Positions 11,869 through 24,669 are shown, counted from the stretch's first letter. The stretch: DNA of 64,000 nt from Ichthyophthirius multifiliis (GCF_000220395.1 NW_004086960.1:49127-113126), one strand, 5' to 3'. Made by a program: numbers and translations. The notes: a model not told the origin generated them from the sequence alone.

Positions 11869-13812
11869 TCATAATTAAAATAATTCATTTAATTTAGATT
11901 TTATTACATTTTAGATAATATTTTTATCATTCTCAACAAATTTCTTAATAAACTGTTTAGTTTTATAAAAGTTGTTTTGCTAATAAAAGTTTTTATTTAA
12001 TAAAAAAAGCGTCTTAACAATAATTTAAAGAATATTAAGCTATTAAATATCTTAATAAGACAAGAACTATTTATATTTTTATAAATAAATTTATTAGAAA
12101 AATTCCACTAAATTTAATTCTTATTAAAAATTCAATTATTTATATTAATTAATAAGGCTAAAATATATCAAACTAGAATTTTATTAATCCGATTTATTAT
12201 CTTCTAAAACTTTTCCTAAAAACTCACAAATTTATACAATATTCATTTAAAAAAACTTAAAATACAACAGAAAATAATCCCCAATAAAACAGCCTAAATT
12301 AAAATTAGTAATTTTCAAATAATTTTTTATAAAAAATCCAAACTAAAATATTAAATTTCCATAATTAAAAGCCATTTCTGGTTAATAAAAGAGATTTTTA
12401 CTATAATTACTAAGATAAATAAGAAATATAATTTATTATAAATTCGGTTCTAATATATTTTTATTCAAATCCGAAAAACAATAAATAAATTCGAAAGCAG
12501 TTTCTTTATCTTAACTATATAAATTTGCCAAAATAAAGTAATAAATTTATATATTATTCATAAAACCTAACACCTTTTCCTTCAAAACATCCTATATGTT
12601 ATTTTTATTAATAACTTTATACTTCTAATTAAAATTTTAAAAAAGTTTATAAACATTATCTTCAATTTTAACATTTAATTTTGCTTATTAAATTTTATTT
12701 AAAATCAAATTCGATTTCTACTATTCCTACTATTCTTTCTATCTAGAATTATTATATAATTTTCCTTCCAAATCAACCAAAACTTCTTAAACTTAGTCTC
12801 CTTAAAAAGTATTAATAAACTCATACAAATACTTATCAAAAATAATATCCGAAACATAGATTTCTTTCTTACAAGTAGTACAACTCCATCTTTTATTAGT
12901 TAAACTTTCACTATATATATTCATATATAGAAAACTCTTTAAATCTTAACATGTGTAATGATTACAATTTTTTCCTCTAAAAGGCCTATATTTAATTTTT
13001 ATATATACACATATTTTTAAAAAATTTAATATTTTTCACCATTTTATAACTTATTATGTGATAAAATCTTTTAGACACAAGTGAAATTCTACTTCAGCTT
13101 GTTAGGCCCAGTATTTATATTGGATAATGAAATAATCTCTCGTATATGGTTAGTTAAGTATAATTTCTTAAAGAACAAAATTAAATCCGTTTATGCGAAC
13201 TAAAATAATTCCTATAATTAAATTTTGTATTGTAAAGTTTCTATCTTCAATTAAATAATAACTAAATTTATTTCTTCCTTTATTTGAAATATCTCCTTTT
13301 TCACAAAAACAAATGTTATCAAAGCAATAACTTTAAAGTGCTTCATTTATTTTAATAACAATATTATCTGAAGGCCACATATAATATTAAGTTTTGTAAT
13401 CTGCCTGCTCTTTAAAGTAATCTAATTTTGCACAAAAAATTCCAAGTTAAATATTTTCATCTTATTTTAAAGAATTTATCTACTATTCAGTTAATCTAAA
13501 ATTAACATATTCTTATATTTCTTATACTCTTTTTAAATATACTTTAGGACCATATATATACTCGATTTAATTTATTATAGGTTAATTTATTTTTATTCGA
13601 CAGTTTATACACGCAAACTTTATATTTAATACTTTTTGTGGTATATTATGGAGATTATAACATTATATATGTGAATTTTGTTTACAATGAATACACTATA
13701 TTAATTACTGTTATTAGGTTGAATATTAAGTATTTGCGATTGAACAGATTATACATTGTGCTTGTTCTTATAATGGTTTTTTATCTAACAATTACTATAA
13801 GGCATTTTTCAT
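11869..13812 (-). CDS. SUMO E3 ligase, PHD + SP-RING (SIZ1/PIAS-like)
   Basis: 629 residues, two exons with one 54-nt intron (12986-13039). Residues about 18-73 form a PHD-type zinc finger: CIIC, CIHC, HIQC, then CINC, with spacing C-x2-C ... C-x2-C ... H-x2-C ... C-x2-C. After a beta-rich middle region (possible PINIT-like domain, YLKRVQEIQEYVNFRLTEQQ) comes the SP-RING at about 258-305: PFRGKNCNHYTCQDLKSFLY, then WSCTTCKKEIYVSDI. SP-RING proteins bind Ubc9 and promote SUMO transfer. The C-terminal 300 residues are helical and Gln/Asn-rich with no recognised domain. PHD plus SP-RING is the arrangement of plant SIZ1; animal PIAS proteins lack the PHD finger. I see no SAP domain at the short N-terminus. 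Transcribed away from the CDC50 gene across a 0.5 kb spacer. Confidence 0.88.
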
Positions 13813-14325
13813 ATTAATTGCTTATATTTTTATTTTATTAATTTTTTTTAATATAGATATTTATTTGAGTTTATTAATTAAATTTTTATAATTTTTTTAG
13901 CAAATATTTAGGGTTTTTATAATATTTTAAAAATTATAAATAAATATTTAAGTTTTTAATAATATTTTAAAAATTATAAATTTGGTTTAAAATATTATAA
14001 TTATATAATAATAAAATATAATATAGACCATGTAAATGATATATAAATAAAAAATCTTATTTAATAAATTATGTATATAAATGAATAATAAATTATTATA
14101 TATTAAAATAAAATTTAAACATTAAAAATTTAATGCATATAAGAATATAAATAAATTACAATAAAATTGATTTAAATAATTTTTTATCTATTTTCATTAT
14201 TATTTATAAATATAAATATTTATTTCATAATTTTTTTTAAAAATATTAAAAGTAAATTATATATATTATATTAGTATATTTTTTAATAAAAAATAATATT
14301 TTCATAAAATAACATATAATTTTAA
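13813..14325. other. Spacer between divergent genes, likely bidirectional promoter
   Basis: Separates the SP-RING gene (minus) from the CDC50 gene (plus), so both promoters should lie here. Apart from the 40-bp tandem duplication listed separately it is plain A/T sequence; no specific factor site is evident. Confidence 0.5.
13902..13981. repeat. 40-bp tandem duplication
   Basis: Two head-to-tail 40-bp copies (13902-13941 and 13942-13981), each beginning AAATATTTA and ending in TTTTAAAAATTATAAAT, differing at a few positions in the middle. It lies in the shared upstream region of two divergent genes. Confidence 0.8.
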
Positions 14326-15696
14326 ATGGACTAAGAATTAGTTGAATCTAACAATTTTAATAAATCTAACCATGAATATAGGTATTCTGAATAAAGTGCA
14401 AATATCCATATAAAAAATATGTCCGAATAAAATTAAATATATACATAAGAATAAGAATTAATAATGAGTTAATGGAAAGGTTCGAATAAATTAAAGGCTG
14501 GAATTTTATATATTCTTGCAGGTAAAAAAGCAAAATTAAACTTTTTAAAAATAATATAAAAAATTATTTATTTTTTTTTTAAAAAAAAACAATATGCTTA
14601 ATTTTTTTTATAAACAAAAAAAATTGTCAACAAATTTATTTAAAAAATATAAAAAAATTAAGGTCTTTATTTATTAATAGCAGGAATAATATTTGCAATT
14701 AAAAACAATGAAGCTTATGAATACAGAGTTGAATATAGTTCACTTGAAAATTGTAGTCCAAAAGCTGAAACTTGCTCTTTTTAAATAAATTTAGACTAAG
14801 ATTTGAATCCTCCAATTTTTATACATTACGAGTTAAAGAACTTCAATTAAAACCATCAAATATATTTGGATAATTTTGATAATAGCTAAGTTTATTAAAA
14901 TTCAAATTAACCTTCTAATCCAAATTAATGCACCGGTTTTAAAACAAATAAAGAAATAAATAAAAAGCTATTGAAAATTTAAAATTGGGAAAATAAACAT
15001 TATGTACCTGATGAAAATAAAATTATAATGACAAACATGAATAAAAAATTACTTCTTTCTACTTAATTAGATGACGTTGCTATTCCTTGTGGATTGAGAG
15101 CTTTTACTTATTTTTAAGGTTTTTTTCTTTTTTTTTTTGTTATCAAAAACATTAAAAATAATTAAATGTAAAGATACTTATTAAATTTAAAGTCTATAAG
15201 ATGGTGAAATAATTAAAATTTAAAATAAAAATATTGCTTGGGAATATGATAGGAAAAATATTAAAAATACTAAAAATCCTGAAAAACAATGGATTGATAT
15301 GGAAAACGGTTTTTTATAAATAAATTTATGTATTAATTTATTTTTACAAAAAGAGCATTTCTAAAATTGGATTAGACCTTCAGGATTATCGAAATTTAAA
15401 AAACTTTGGGGAAGAATAGAACAGAAATTGACTAGTGGATAATATAAAGTTACAGTATAAAATTGTAATACTATTATTTGCAATTATATAATAATAAATT
15501 TAATTTTTTAAAAAAATATTTAAATAAATACATAGAGTTTAATGTTTCTTTGTATGATTCTACTAAATCGTTCCTTTTAGGAACTGTTAATTCAATGGGA
15601 GGTAAAAATATAGTTTTAGTCATATCACATTTAGTTTCTGGCTCTATTATATTCGTTTTGGGTTTATTCTTTTTAGTTTATCATTTTAAAAAATGA
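14326..15696 (+). CDS. CDC50/LEM3 family P4-ATPase (flippase) subunit
   Basis: 352 residues in five exons; introns 14522-14662, 15119-15173, 15309-15353 and 15465-15535 give a single frame (1,059 nt). CDC50 proteins are two-pass membrane chaperones/subunits of phospholipid flippases. The first transmembrane segment is the GILYILAGLYLLIAGIIFA region; the lumenal domain has conserved family landmarks: VEYSSLENC, paired Cys, FYHYELKNF-type sequence (here IHYELKNFNQNH), IPCGLRAFTYF, IAWEYDRKN, WIRPSGLSKFKKLWG and YKVTVQN. The protein ends in MGGKNIVLVISHLVSGSIIF, the second transmembrane segment, with a short cytosolic tail. Compared with many relatives the N-terminal cytosolic part is short. Confidence 0.92.
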
Positions 15697-18120
15697 AAAA
15701 AAATTATTAAAGTTAATATATATTATCAAAATAAAATAATTTGTATATTTAAAAATTAATTTTTTATATTTTTTTTATTATTATAATATATATATCAAAA
15801 TTTAAATATTATTTTATCTACATGATTAATTTTATTTAACATTTTTTATAATAAGTTCTTTATTTACTAAAATTATATTATAATAATAAAAGTATTCATT
15901 TTATCTATTTTGTATTAATTTTAATGTAAAATATTTTTTTTTTCTTTTTAATTGTTTTTTAATTATTTTTTATTTCTATATTTATTAAAACTAATAAAAA
16001 AGATATAATACTACTTTGATTTTTAAAATAACTTTAATTATCAAATATGAAATTAAATTTTAATAAAAAATAACTATAAATTTTTTAAAAAATATAAATA
16101 TATTATGAATTTATAAATACACTTTTAAAAAATGAATAATTAAAATAAATATGATATTAAATTTTTATTAATCCTTAAAGTTTGTAAAGATTCAATACTT
16201 TTAATGATTTATGATATTTTTTAAACAATAAATAATTTTTTTCTCTCAAATATAATAATAATAGTTAAAAGTAAATAAGTTTCTTAAAAAATGTGATTAC
16301 TAAAAAATAATATTTTTTTTTTATTAAAATTTTTATTTAGTACATAATTCTTGTTAGTTAATTCTAATATATAAAAATTAAGCGGTAGGATAAAAAAATA
16401 TACATATACTTTATAATTTAATTAAATATAAATATATATTTTTATATAATTATAGATGAGTATGTTATGTCATATAATATTATAAATGTAATAATTAGAT
16501 TAAAAATACAAGCTATTTATTTTTTAATTAGATATTACATTATAAAACTTTAATAATGAATTAAATTATTGGAAAGAATTAAATTAAAAATTCTAAAAAT
16601 AATAATATAATATATATACATATATATACATATACATATACATATATATAATTATATATACATATATATTTAAATAAAAATTTTATATAATTAATATATT
16701 TATTTAACCTTTATTATATTATATATATATTAAGATAAAATTTATATTAATATTATATATAATAATCATATTTATATTTATTATTTCAATCATAATATTA
16801 TTAAATTTATTTTTTAAGATATATCATTATAATTTTTATATTATTTTTTTTATTTTATTTTTATTTTAAAATTTGAATATTATTAATTTAATTTACAACA
16901 TATTATATTAATATAATTATTTATCATAATAAATCTTAATTTAACCTAATTGTTAATTATTATTAAGTAATATTTTTTTTCAATATATTTATTTAATATA
17001 TTTTTTTTTATTAAATAAAAAAATTAATATAATTTATAATATTTAAGAAAATTAAAATATTCAATTATAGTAAAAAAAAAAATATGTTTTTTTATTTATT
17101 TATATAGTTTGTAATTATAATATTTTCAATTTTGTTTTTAAATATGTATGAATATCTTTGAATTTTTTAATTTTAGATTTTATAATTTAAAAAGGTTTAT
17201 TTTAAGAATAAATAAATAAAAAGATTTTTTTTAATAATTATTACCACTTAATTAATAATTTATAAAAACAAAATTAAATTAACATAAAAATTAGAAGTAA
17301 ATTTATATATATATATATATTTTTATATATATATATGTATATAATAATTTATATATAGAGTTTAATATATTTTTTGTTTACTAATTATATATTTATGAAT
17401 GTTATTAAAATCGATTTTAAATATTAAAAATTTATTTATTATTAAATAGATTGATGTTACCAAAACTTGTATTTCTTCTTCAATTAAATTATTACATTCT
17501 GATAGTCGTAATTAATTTAAAATTATAATTTGTTTGATTAAATTAACAATTTAGAATATTTATTATAAAAAAATATGTATTAAATCTATGTATATAAAAC
17601 TAGCTTTATTATTTAATGTATAAATGAATAGTACTAGTTTAAAGTTGTAATTAAAAATTAATCTGTCAATTTTCATAGGGTTATTTATTCTTAAATAAAA
17701 GAAATAATATTTAAAGAAACTAATATAAAGTAATGGTTATTTAAATGTAAAGAAATGATAAAAGTTTATGAATTTAAATAAAAATGAAAAAGAGAATTAA
17801 AATAACATTTTTCAAAACAAAATAAAAATAAAAATTTAAATTTTTTTTTATATACAAAAGATGATTTATATATTAACTAATAATAGTTTTTTTGTTTTTT
17901 TTATTATAAATAAAAAATACTTTTTCTAATTTTATTATATATTTAAAAAGAATTAAATAAATATATATATATATATATATATATACATTTATATATACAT
18001 ATACATATATATGTACATATGATAATTTAAAAATATATATTTTTTTTTAAATAGAATAAATTAAAAAATATTTTATGTTATTTTTATATATATCTTAGCA
18101 ATAATTTTTGACACATGATT
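15697..18120. other. Long A/T-rich intergenic region
   Basis: About 2.4 kb with mixed (TA)n/(TATACA)n microsatellites near 16610-16665, 17305-17340 and 17950-18010. A short open frame at 17575-17787 is described separately. No RNA gene or transposon is recognisable. Confidence 0.55.
17575..17787 (+). CDS. Possible small ORF, unknown
   Basis: 70 codons, ATG to TGA. The C-terminal half reads SVNFHRVIYSQIKEIIF then KQWLFKCKEMIKVYEFK, which is less composition-driven than random frames here. Open frames of this length occur by chance with a single stop codon and this base bias, so support is weak; it may be an exon of something larger or a decayed gene. Confidence 0.22.
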
Positions 18121-18133
18121 TTTTGGCGCTAAA
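18121..18133. promoter_or_regulatory. E2F/DP-like binding site upstream of the PARP gene
   Basis: TTTTGGCGCTAAA, an almost palindromic match to the E2F/DP consensus (TTTSGCGC core with A-rich flank), about 140 nt upstream of the PARP start codon. It is the only such G+C core I noticed in the intergenic sequence of the window. Ciliates encode E2F and DP proteins. A TATATAA follows at 18133-18140. Confidence 0.45.
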
Positions 18134-18272
18134 TATATAAGAGGAAAAAAGTATTTTATATTGAAAAAATTAAATAAAATAAATAAAACCATAATATATA
18201 TATTATATTTTTTTTTTTTTTTAAAGATTAATTATTTTATTATTTTTTTAAAAAAAAATTTAAATATAGAAA

Positions 18273-20261
18273 ATGTCTCAAAGAGTCACTAGATCAAGAA
18301 TTAAACCTTCGGAAGATAAAGATTAAGAAAAAAACGATAAAAAAAAAGCTTAATCACAATAACCAGATAAAAAAACTGTAAAGAAATAACAAAAGTAAGC
18401 ACATGCTGATAAAAAAAATGAAGAAACAAAAAAAGATCTCCAAACTAACGATAAGAAATCTACCAAAAACAGTAATAATAATTAAGAAGACTTAAAAAAA
18501 CCTATTAGAGGACGTAAGCCTTAAAAAGATACAGACAACCAAAAAGACAACAAAAATTAAACTAACATTTCTTAAAATCGTTAAGATGATTTAAAAAAAG
18601 TGAATAATAATAACACTTCTAATGGAAAAGCAAAAAAAGGCCGAGGAACTAGTAAAAAAGATATAATAGATTCTTAAACGAAATAATAAAAAAAAGATTA
18701 AAATGAAAACGACAAAACAAATGGAAATAATTAAACTAATGGAAAACAATAACCAGATACTAATAATAAAGGAGATAAAAAATAAGAAGACGAATCCAAA
18801 AATATAATTAAAAAAGTAATTACTGGTGTAGCTCCTTTAGATGAATATTGTCTAAATAAAAACTTGCAAGTATACTATGACAAGTAAAAAGTATACGATG
18901 CAAAACTAAACTAATCAAACGTGACTGCTAATAACAATAAATTTTATGTAATATAACTTCTCAAAGATAAAGCTACTCCTTCTTCTTTTTATGTATTCAA
19001 TAGATGGGGAAGGGTAGGTGTTCCAGGACAAAATTGCCTAAAAGGACCTTTTAGTGAAGAATAGGCTAAAAATGAATATGAAACGAAACTAAGAGAAAAG
19101 ACAATAAAAGGGGACTATAGAGTTTTAGATATGGACTATGGTAATGATATATAGGATGAAAAATAAAAAGAAGACAAAATGGATAAAGACGCTGTAAATT
19201 CGACTCTGCCCCTTCCACTAAAAAATCTAATTCAATTAATTTTCGATATGAAAATGATGAATAACTAAATGAAAGAAATCGGATATGATTGCAAAAAAAT
19301 GCCTTTAGGAAAATTATCTAAAGACAATATTTCGAAAGCTTATAATATGTTAAAAGAATTATATACTGAAGTAGAAAAAAAAAAACCTAGTAAACTATTA
19401 TTGAATAACTTTCCAATGATTTCTATTCGTATATTCCTCATGATTTTGGTTTCTAAAATATGTCTAATTTTATCCTAAATACACCCAAAAAAGTAAAAGA
19501 AAAACTTGAAATGTTAGAATCTATTTAAAATATTTAAATTGCTACAAGATTAACGGAAAACTAGATAAATGAAGACTCTGACGTAAATTTAATTGAAGAA
19601 AATTACAAAAGACTTAAATGTATTACCAAGCCCATAACATGTCACTAAAAGCTTGACTTAATCTAAAAATTCATAACACAAACTCACACTAAGACACACA
19701 ATTAATATTAACTAACTGTTATTAGATGCTTTTGAACTTTAAAAGGAAGGTGAAGATGAACGTTTTACGAAAGATTTACATAATAGAATGCTTTTATGGC
19801 ACGGTTCCCGTTTAACAAATTATGTAGGAATTATTTCCTAAGGTTTAAGAATAGCTCCGCCAGAAGCACCTGTTACTGGTTATATGTTCGGAAAAGGAGT
19901 TTATTTTGCTGATATGGTGAGCAAATCAGCTAATTATTGTTTCACAAATAAATAAAATAATATTGGTTTGATGCTATTATGTGATGTTGCCTGTGGAAAT
20001 TTCAATGATAAATTATAAGCGGATTATTATGCTTCCAATTTACCTCCTGGAAAACATAGTACTAGGGGTTTGGGTAAAACAGCACCACTAGAAGGTTCTT
20101 ATATAGATCATGAAGGATGCAAAATTCCGATTGGAGAAGGATAAGATTAGAAAGATTAAGGAAAATAATATTCACTTTTGTATAATGAGTATATTGTTTA
20201 TAATGTTAATTAGATTAAAATGAAATATTTGCTAAAACTTAGATTTGATTATAAATATTGA
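18273..20261 (+). CDS. Poly(ADP-ribose) polymerase, PARP2/3-like
   Basis: About 662 residues without introns. Order: a basic, Lys/Asn/Gln-rich tail (1-185) of the kind that binds DNA or chromatin; a WGR domain (about 195-280; [15 protein letters not shown]); the helical regulatory domain ([30 protein letters not shown], then [11 protein letters not shown]); and the catalytic ADP-ribosyltransferase fold with the H-Y-E triad: His in [12 protein letters not shown], Tyr in [16 protein letters not shown], Glu in LYNEYIVYN. The catalytic donor-loop motif [10 protein letters not shown] is present. No zinc fingers, so it resembles PARP2/3 rather than PARP1. The frame leaves and then returns: near the A11 run 19375-19385 and again at about 19719-19725, with the stretch between read one frame over. 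The two shifts compensate, so start and stop share a frame. An E2F-like site lies upstream. Confidence 0.93.
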
Positions 20262-20429
20262 AATACTTTTTGTTTTTAAGCGAAAAATTTTAAATATTTA
20301 TTTTATTAATTTTTATAGTTTATTTCTTTATTATATAAATATTTTTTTTTTTTTTAATAAATGGTATTAAATTAAAAATCTAAAATTATATTTGTTAATT
20401 TTTAATAATTAAATATATAATAAAAAAAA

Positions 20430-22228
20430 ATGAGTCAAGAAGAAAACAATTAAAATAACATATTTAAATTAAATAAAAAGCTTAAATCAAATGATAAAAA
20501 GTTAAATGCTTAAATTAAAAAAAAGAAATTCGTTAATGAATAAACATAAAGATATTCTAAAATAAACAGCATTTTAAACCATGAATAAAAAGGGTAAGCA
20601 AATGAAAAAAAAAAAATAAACTAATAAATACATTATTATATAAATAAAAGCTATTTAGAATCAGAAGGAATGGAGAAAACATTAGCATTTAAACAACAAT
20701 AATTAAAAGCTCTTCTTCCTATATAAAATGCTGACAAAGTATAAAAATATTTATTAAATATATTTAATTTATATTAAAAATAGATATTTGATTTAAAACT
20801 TGATTGGGGAAAATATTCTATTGATTATAATAGAAATGGTACACATTTATTATTAGGTGGTTCAAAAGGTCATTTAGCCGTATTTGACTGGCGTTAAAAA
20901 AAGCTTAATTGTGAAATACAAGTAAAAGAAACAGTAAATGATGTAAAATTTTTACATGACGAAAGAATGTTTGCTGTAATAACTAAAAAAAAAAAACAAA
21001 AATTTATTATATAAAGGTTGCCTAAAAAAGATATGTATATATCTATGATAATAATGGAATTGAATTACATAAACTAAAACACATTTAGAACCTTCTTATA
21101 TAGATTACATGCCTTATCATTCAATTTTAGTCTCCGCAAGTCGTTTAGGTTTTTTAAAATATCACGATACATCCACTGGTTCAATAGTTGCAGGTAATAA
21201 AAAAAATATAAATTAAAAAAAAAAAAAAAAAAAAAAAAGAAATATAGAATGAAGAACAGAGACCCTTAATGCCTAAAACTAAATCCTTATAATGCCATAA
21301 GTTGTGTAGGTGATAATAGAGGTTGTGTTTCTATGTATTCACCTAATACAAGTGAACCATTAGTAAAAATGCTTTGCCATAAAGGGACTGTAAATGCAAT
21401 TTCGTTTGATAGAAGAGGCTATAATATGGTAACTGCGGGTACTGATGGATAATGGAAAGTTTGGGATTTGAGAACTTATAAAGTTTTACATGAATATTTT
21501 GCACCTAATACTCCTTCTAAACTAGATATTTCTTAATCAGGAATTTTGGCTTTGAGTTATGGGTCTAGGGTACACTTATGGAAAGATTGGCATATTTAAA
21601 AATAAAAATAACCTTATATTAAGCATGAAGCATTCTCTTATAATACTGTAACTGATTTGTAATTTATTCCTTATGAAGATTTTCTTGGAATTGGAATAAA
21701 TGGAGGATATTAAAGTATTGTTGTTCCAGCAGCCGGGGAGGCTAACTTTGATGCATTTGAAGCAAATCCATATTAAACTAAAAAATAGGCAAGGGAAGCT
21801 ACTGTTTAAAGACTTTTGGAAAAAGTTTTTTTTTTTATTTTAATATTTTTTTAATTAATTTTTTGTAGATTCCTAGTACAACTATTAGTTTGAATCCTAA
21901 TAAAATTGGAACAGTAGATACTGCAAGCAAATAAGTTATTGATGCTGAGGAAAAGGCAGAAAGAGAGGCTAAAGAAAAAAATTAAATTAAAAAGAAAAAA
22001 AATAAAATGAGAGGAAAGAATAAAACTGGTAAGGTGGAAGCAAAAAAATAATTCGAAAAATAATAAGATAAAAGAGAATAATTAAAAGAATAAATTAATA
22101 TTAAGATGAGAGTTAAAAATGCAGAAAAAGAAAAGAAGGTTAAAGAACTAGATGTACTTAATAAATTGGATAATTTTGGAGAATTCGATCCTATGTATGC
22201 AATAAGAAAATAAAGAAAAACTTAATGA
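20430..22228 (+). CDS. UTP7: Utp7/WDR46 WD-repeat protein of the SSU processome
   Basis: Roughly 548 residues. WDR46/Utp7 is a WD-repeat scaffold for early small-subunit rRNA processing in the nucleolus. Landmarks: a basic N-terminus, [20 protein letters not shown], the family signature [20 protein letters not shown] (across the first intron) followed by [60 protein letters not shown], and a C-terminal BING4CT-type region [14 protein letters not shown] followed by a long Lys-rich tail ending [15 protein letters not shown]. Introns: 20976-21016, a second from 21194 (end at 21247 or 21261), and 21825-21868. One base appears missing at 21076-21079 (A4 should be A5). The second intron's acceptor is ambiguous. 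Confidence 0.9.
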
Positions 22229-22476
22229 TTTAAATATTTTTAAAAATAACTTTTAATAAAATATATTTTTTAGTTTAAAATTTTTTTATTATATTTTAAT
22301 TTAATTTTTTAATATTTAATTTAAAATTTCTTTATTAAGATGCTTATATAAAATAAAAGTAAATATAATTAATATGAAATATTTATATTGTTTTTATTAT
22401 AAATATTAATTATCATTTTATATATTTAAATATTAATATTTTTTTATTTTTATTTTATAGTGTATATAAATTAAAG
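22229..22476. other. Short A/T-rich spacer
   Basis: Spacer between the UTP7-like gene and the DHHC gene, both plus strand. Nothing beyond T- and A-runs. Confidence 0.5.
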
Positions 22477-24568
22477 ATGATTATACAAGATATTAATTTA
22501 AATATAAACAAAAAAGGCTAAACAAACTTTTATGTTTAAAAATATTATAAAGTATGGGAATCAGGAAACCAAATATTTTGCAAAGGTTTTATTTTTTCTG
22601 GGTAAATATATATATTTAAATAAAAAAAACTAACATTTTGTAAAAAAATAAAAAAATTATATTAAAAAAATAAAAAATAGTTCAGAAAATTAAAAATTCT
22701 GGATTTCATTTATTCTAACTAATTTTCCTATTGTATTAAATTATATACTTACAATTCCAGTAATTCAAAAATCATATATTTATTAATAATAAAAGAATAT
22801 TTTATTTTTAAAAGTTTTTAAAACAATAAAATTTAATTGTAGGAATTGTATTTTTAATAATTTTGCATATATCCACAAATATGTTTATGTTTTTGGTTAA
22901 TTTAACAGACCCAGGAATAATTCAAAGAATAGTAATATTAAAAAATATATAATAAAAACTAAATTAAAGAAAACAATTAATAAATATAGGTTTGTAAACT
23001 AGTAAAAGAAAAAGATTAAATTTAAATTCCTATAAAGGATTTAATAAAAAATGAGCAATATAAATAATCATCATTTTTATATTTATTTTAAAATAAATCT
23101 CATTTTTTAAAATTGAAATTATGTTCTACATGTAATAATAAAACACATTTCTTTTATTTTACCTTAATTAAAAAAAGGTGCTGTATGGAGGCCTCCAAGA
23201 CGTTCACATTGTAATTGCTGTGATAATTGTATAGAAAGATTTGATCACCATTGCCCTTGGTTAGGAACTTGTGTAGGGAAAAGAAATTACAAGTTATTTT
23301 TTTTATTTATTTTTTTTCAAAGAAACTTTTTTTAAAGTTTATATTATTTAGGTATTTTTATATATATTTGGCAAGCTTAGTAACTTTATGTATAATTGTA
23401 ATAATCCAAAATATTTAAGCACTTGATTTTAAATCCAAACAACTTAATAGTTTTGAAAAAGCTTTGAAGAACTAATATTTTTGCTTACCTATTATTATTT
23501 ATGCATTTTTAGTAAAATTTTAACAAAAAAAATATTAAAATTAATTTTTAAGAAAAAAATAAAAAGTTTTTAATGTTTGCAATATCTTTATTTGTTTTTC
23601 ATAATTATTTGATTTTTAATAATATAACAACTAATGAATATATGAGAAGAAGTTGGATAAATGTGAGTAGTAATCCACATTAAAGGTATAAATATAATTA
23701 TGTTTTATATAATATTATATTATATTTTTAAAACTGTAGGAAATCTTTTATTCAAAATATCAAAAATGTTATTTGTTGGGCACATGTACCGGCTTTTGTA
23801 AAATTAAAATAAGACATATATATAATAGTAATTATTTATTTTTTATAATATAAAATTTATTGAAATATATTTTAATTTTAAAAAGAATAATCATAATCAA
23901 ATAGATAATTAATGTAATATACTAGTTAATATACCAAAATAAATCAAAAATAAAGAAAATATACAATTTCATAGAAGTTTTAATAAAAGTTAATTAAATA
24001 TTTATAATTTTAATAAGTAAATATTATTATAGATTAAAAACAATAAGATAGTAATAATAATAATGAGTACCATAAAAATAATTATTATAATGATAATTAA
24101 GTAAATTATGAATAAAATAATGGAAATAAATTAAAATTTATATATGAAAATAAGTCTATTCCTATAATATTAGATGCAGGATATGTATTAAATTTATCTA
24201 GCACTAAATAGTAATTTATTAAAAAATTTAAAATTATTTTATTATAAAAAAAAAAAAAATTTAAAGTAAATGTATATAAATATTTATATTAATATAAATA
24301 TATAAATTTATATAAAAAAATATATATATTTATTTATAAATATATAATATATATATTTATAATTAAATATATATATAATTATTTATATATATACATATAT
24401 TTTTATATTTATTATTTTATAGAGACAAAATATTTTAAATCAAGAATATATAAAAATGATTATAAATTATAATAATTTAGAAATAAAAATCCTAATAATT
24501 ATATAAAAAGTCATAATAAAAACATATATTTTATCTAATGTATTTATATTTTTTTTATAATTATTTGA
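22477..24568 (+). CDS. DHHC-type protein S-palmitoyltransferase
   Basis: Membrane enzyme that attaches palmitate to cysteines of cytosolic-side proteins. The Cys-rich core is clear: [20 protein letters not shown], then CDNCIERF and the catalytic [16 protein letters not shown]. Two transmembrane segments precede it ([34 protein letters not shown]) with the DPG-type motif TDPGIIQR after the second, and two follow ([35 protein letters not shown]), after which the TTxE motif appears as [13 protein letters not shown]. The tail is Asn/Gln-rich. The gene is broken into many exons by introns of about 45-90 nt (for instance from the GT near 22603, 22754, 22933, 23132, 23290, 23513, 23685). The 3' end is uncertain; a large T/A-rich intron (about 24212-24420) seems to precede a last exon ending at the TGA 24566-24568. 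Confidence 0.88.
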
Positions 24569-24669
24569 TAAAAATAAATTATATTTACTTTAATAATATT
24601 TTTTTTATTAATTTTAAAAGATATATATTTTTTTGTAATTTTTAAATAAAAAAATAATTAGTTTTTTCA

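Noticed and set aside
21194-21262. A second missing base in UTP7 at the intron 2 junction
   Set aside because: An acceptor at 21261 gives the correct phase, so a second indel is not required, although the alternative at 21247 with a missing G would keep more of the expected residues.
22754-22815. Apparent frame break between the first two transmembrane segments of the DHHC gene
   Set aside because: Resolved by a longer intron ending TTTTTAAAAG, after which TTT TTA AAA continues in the right phase.
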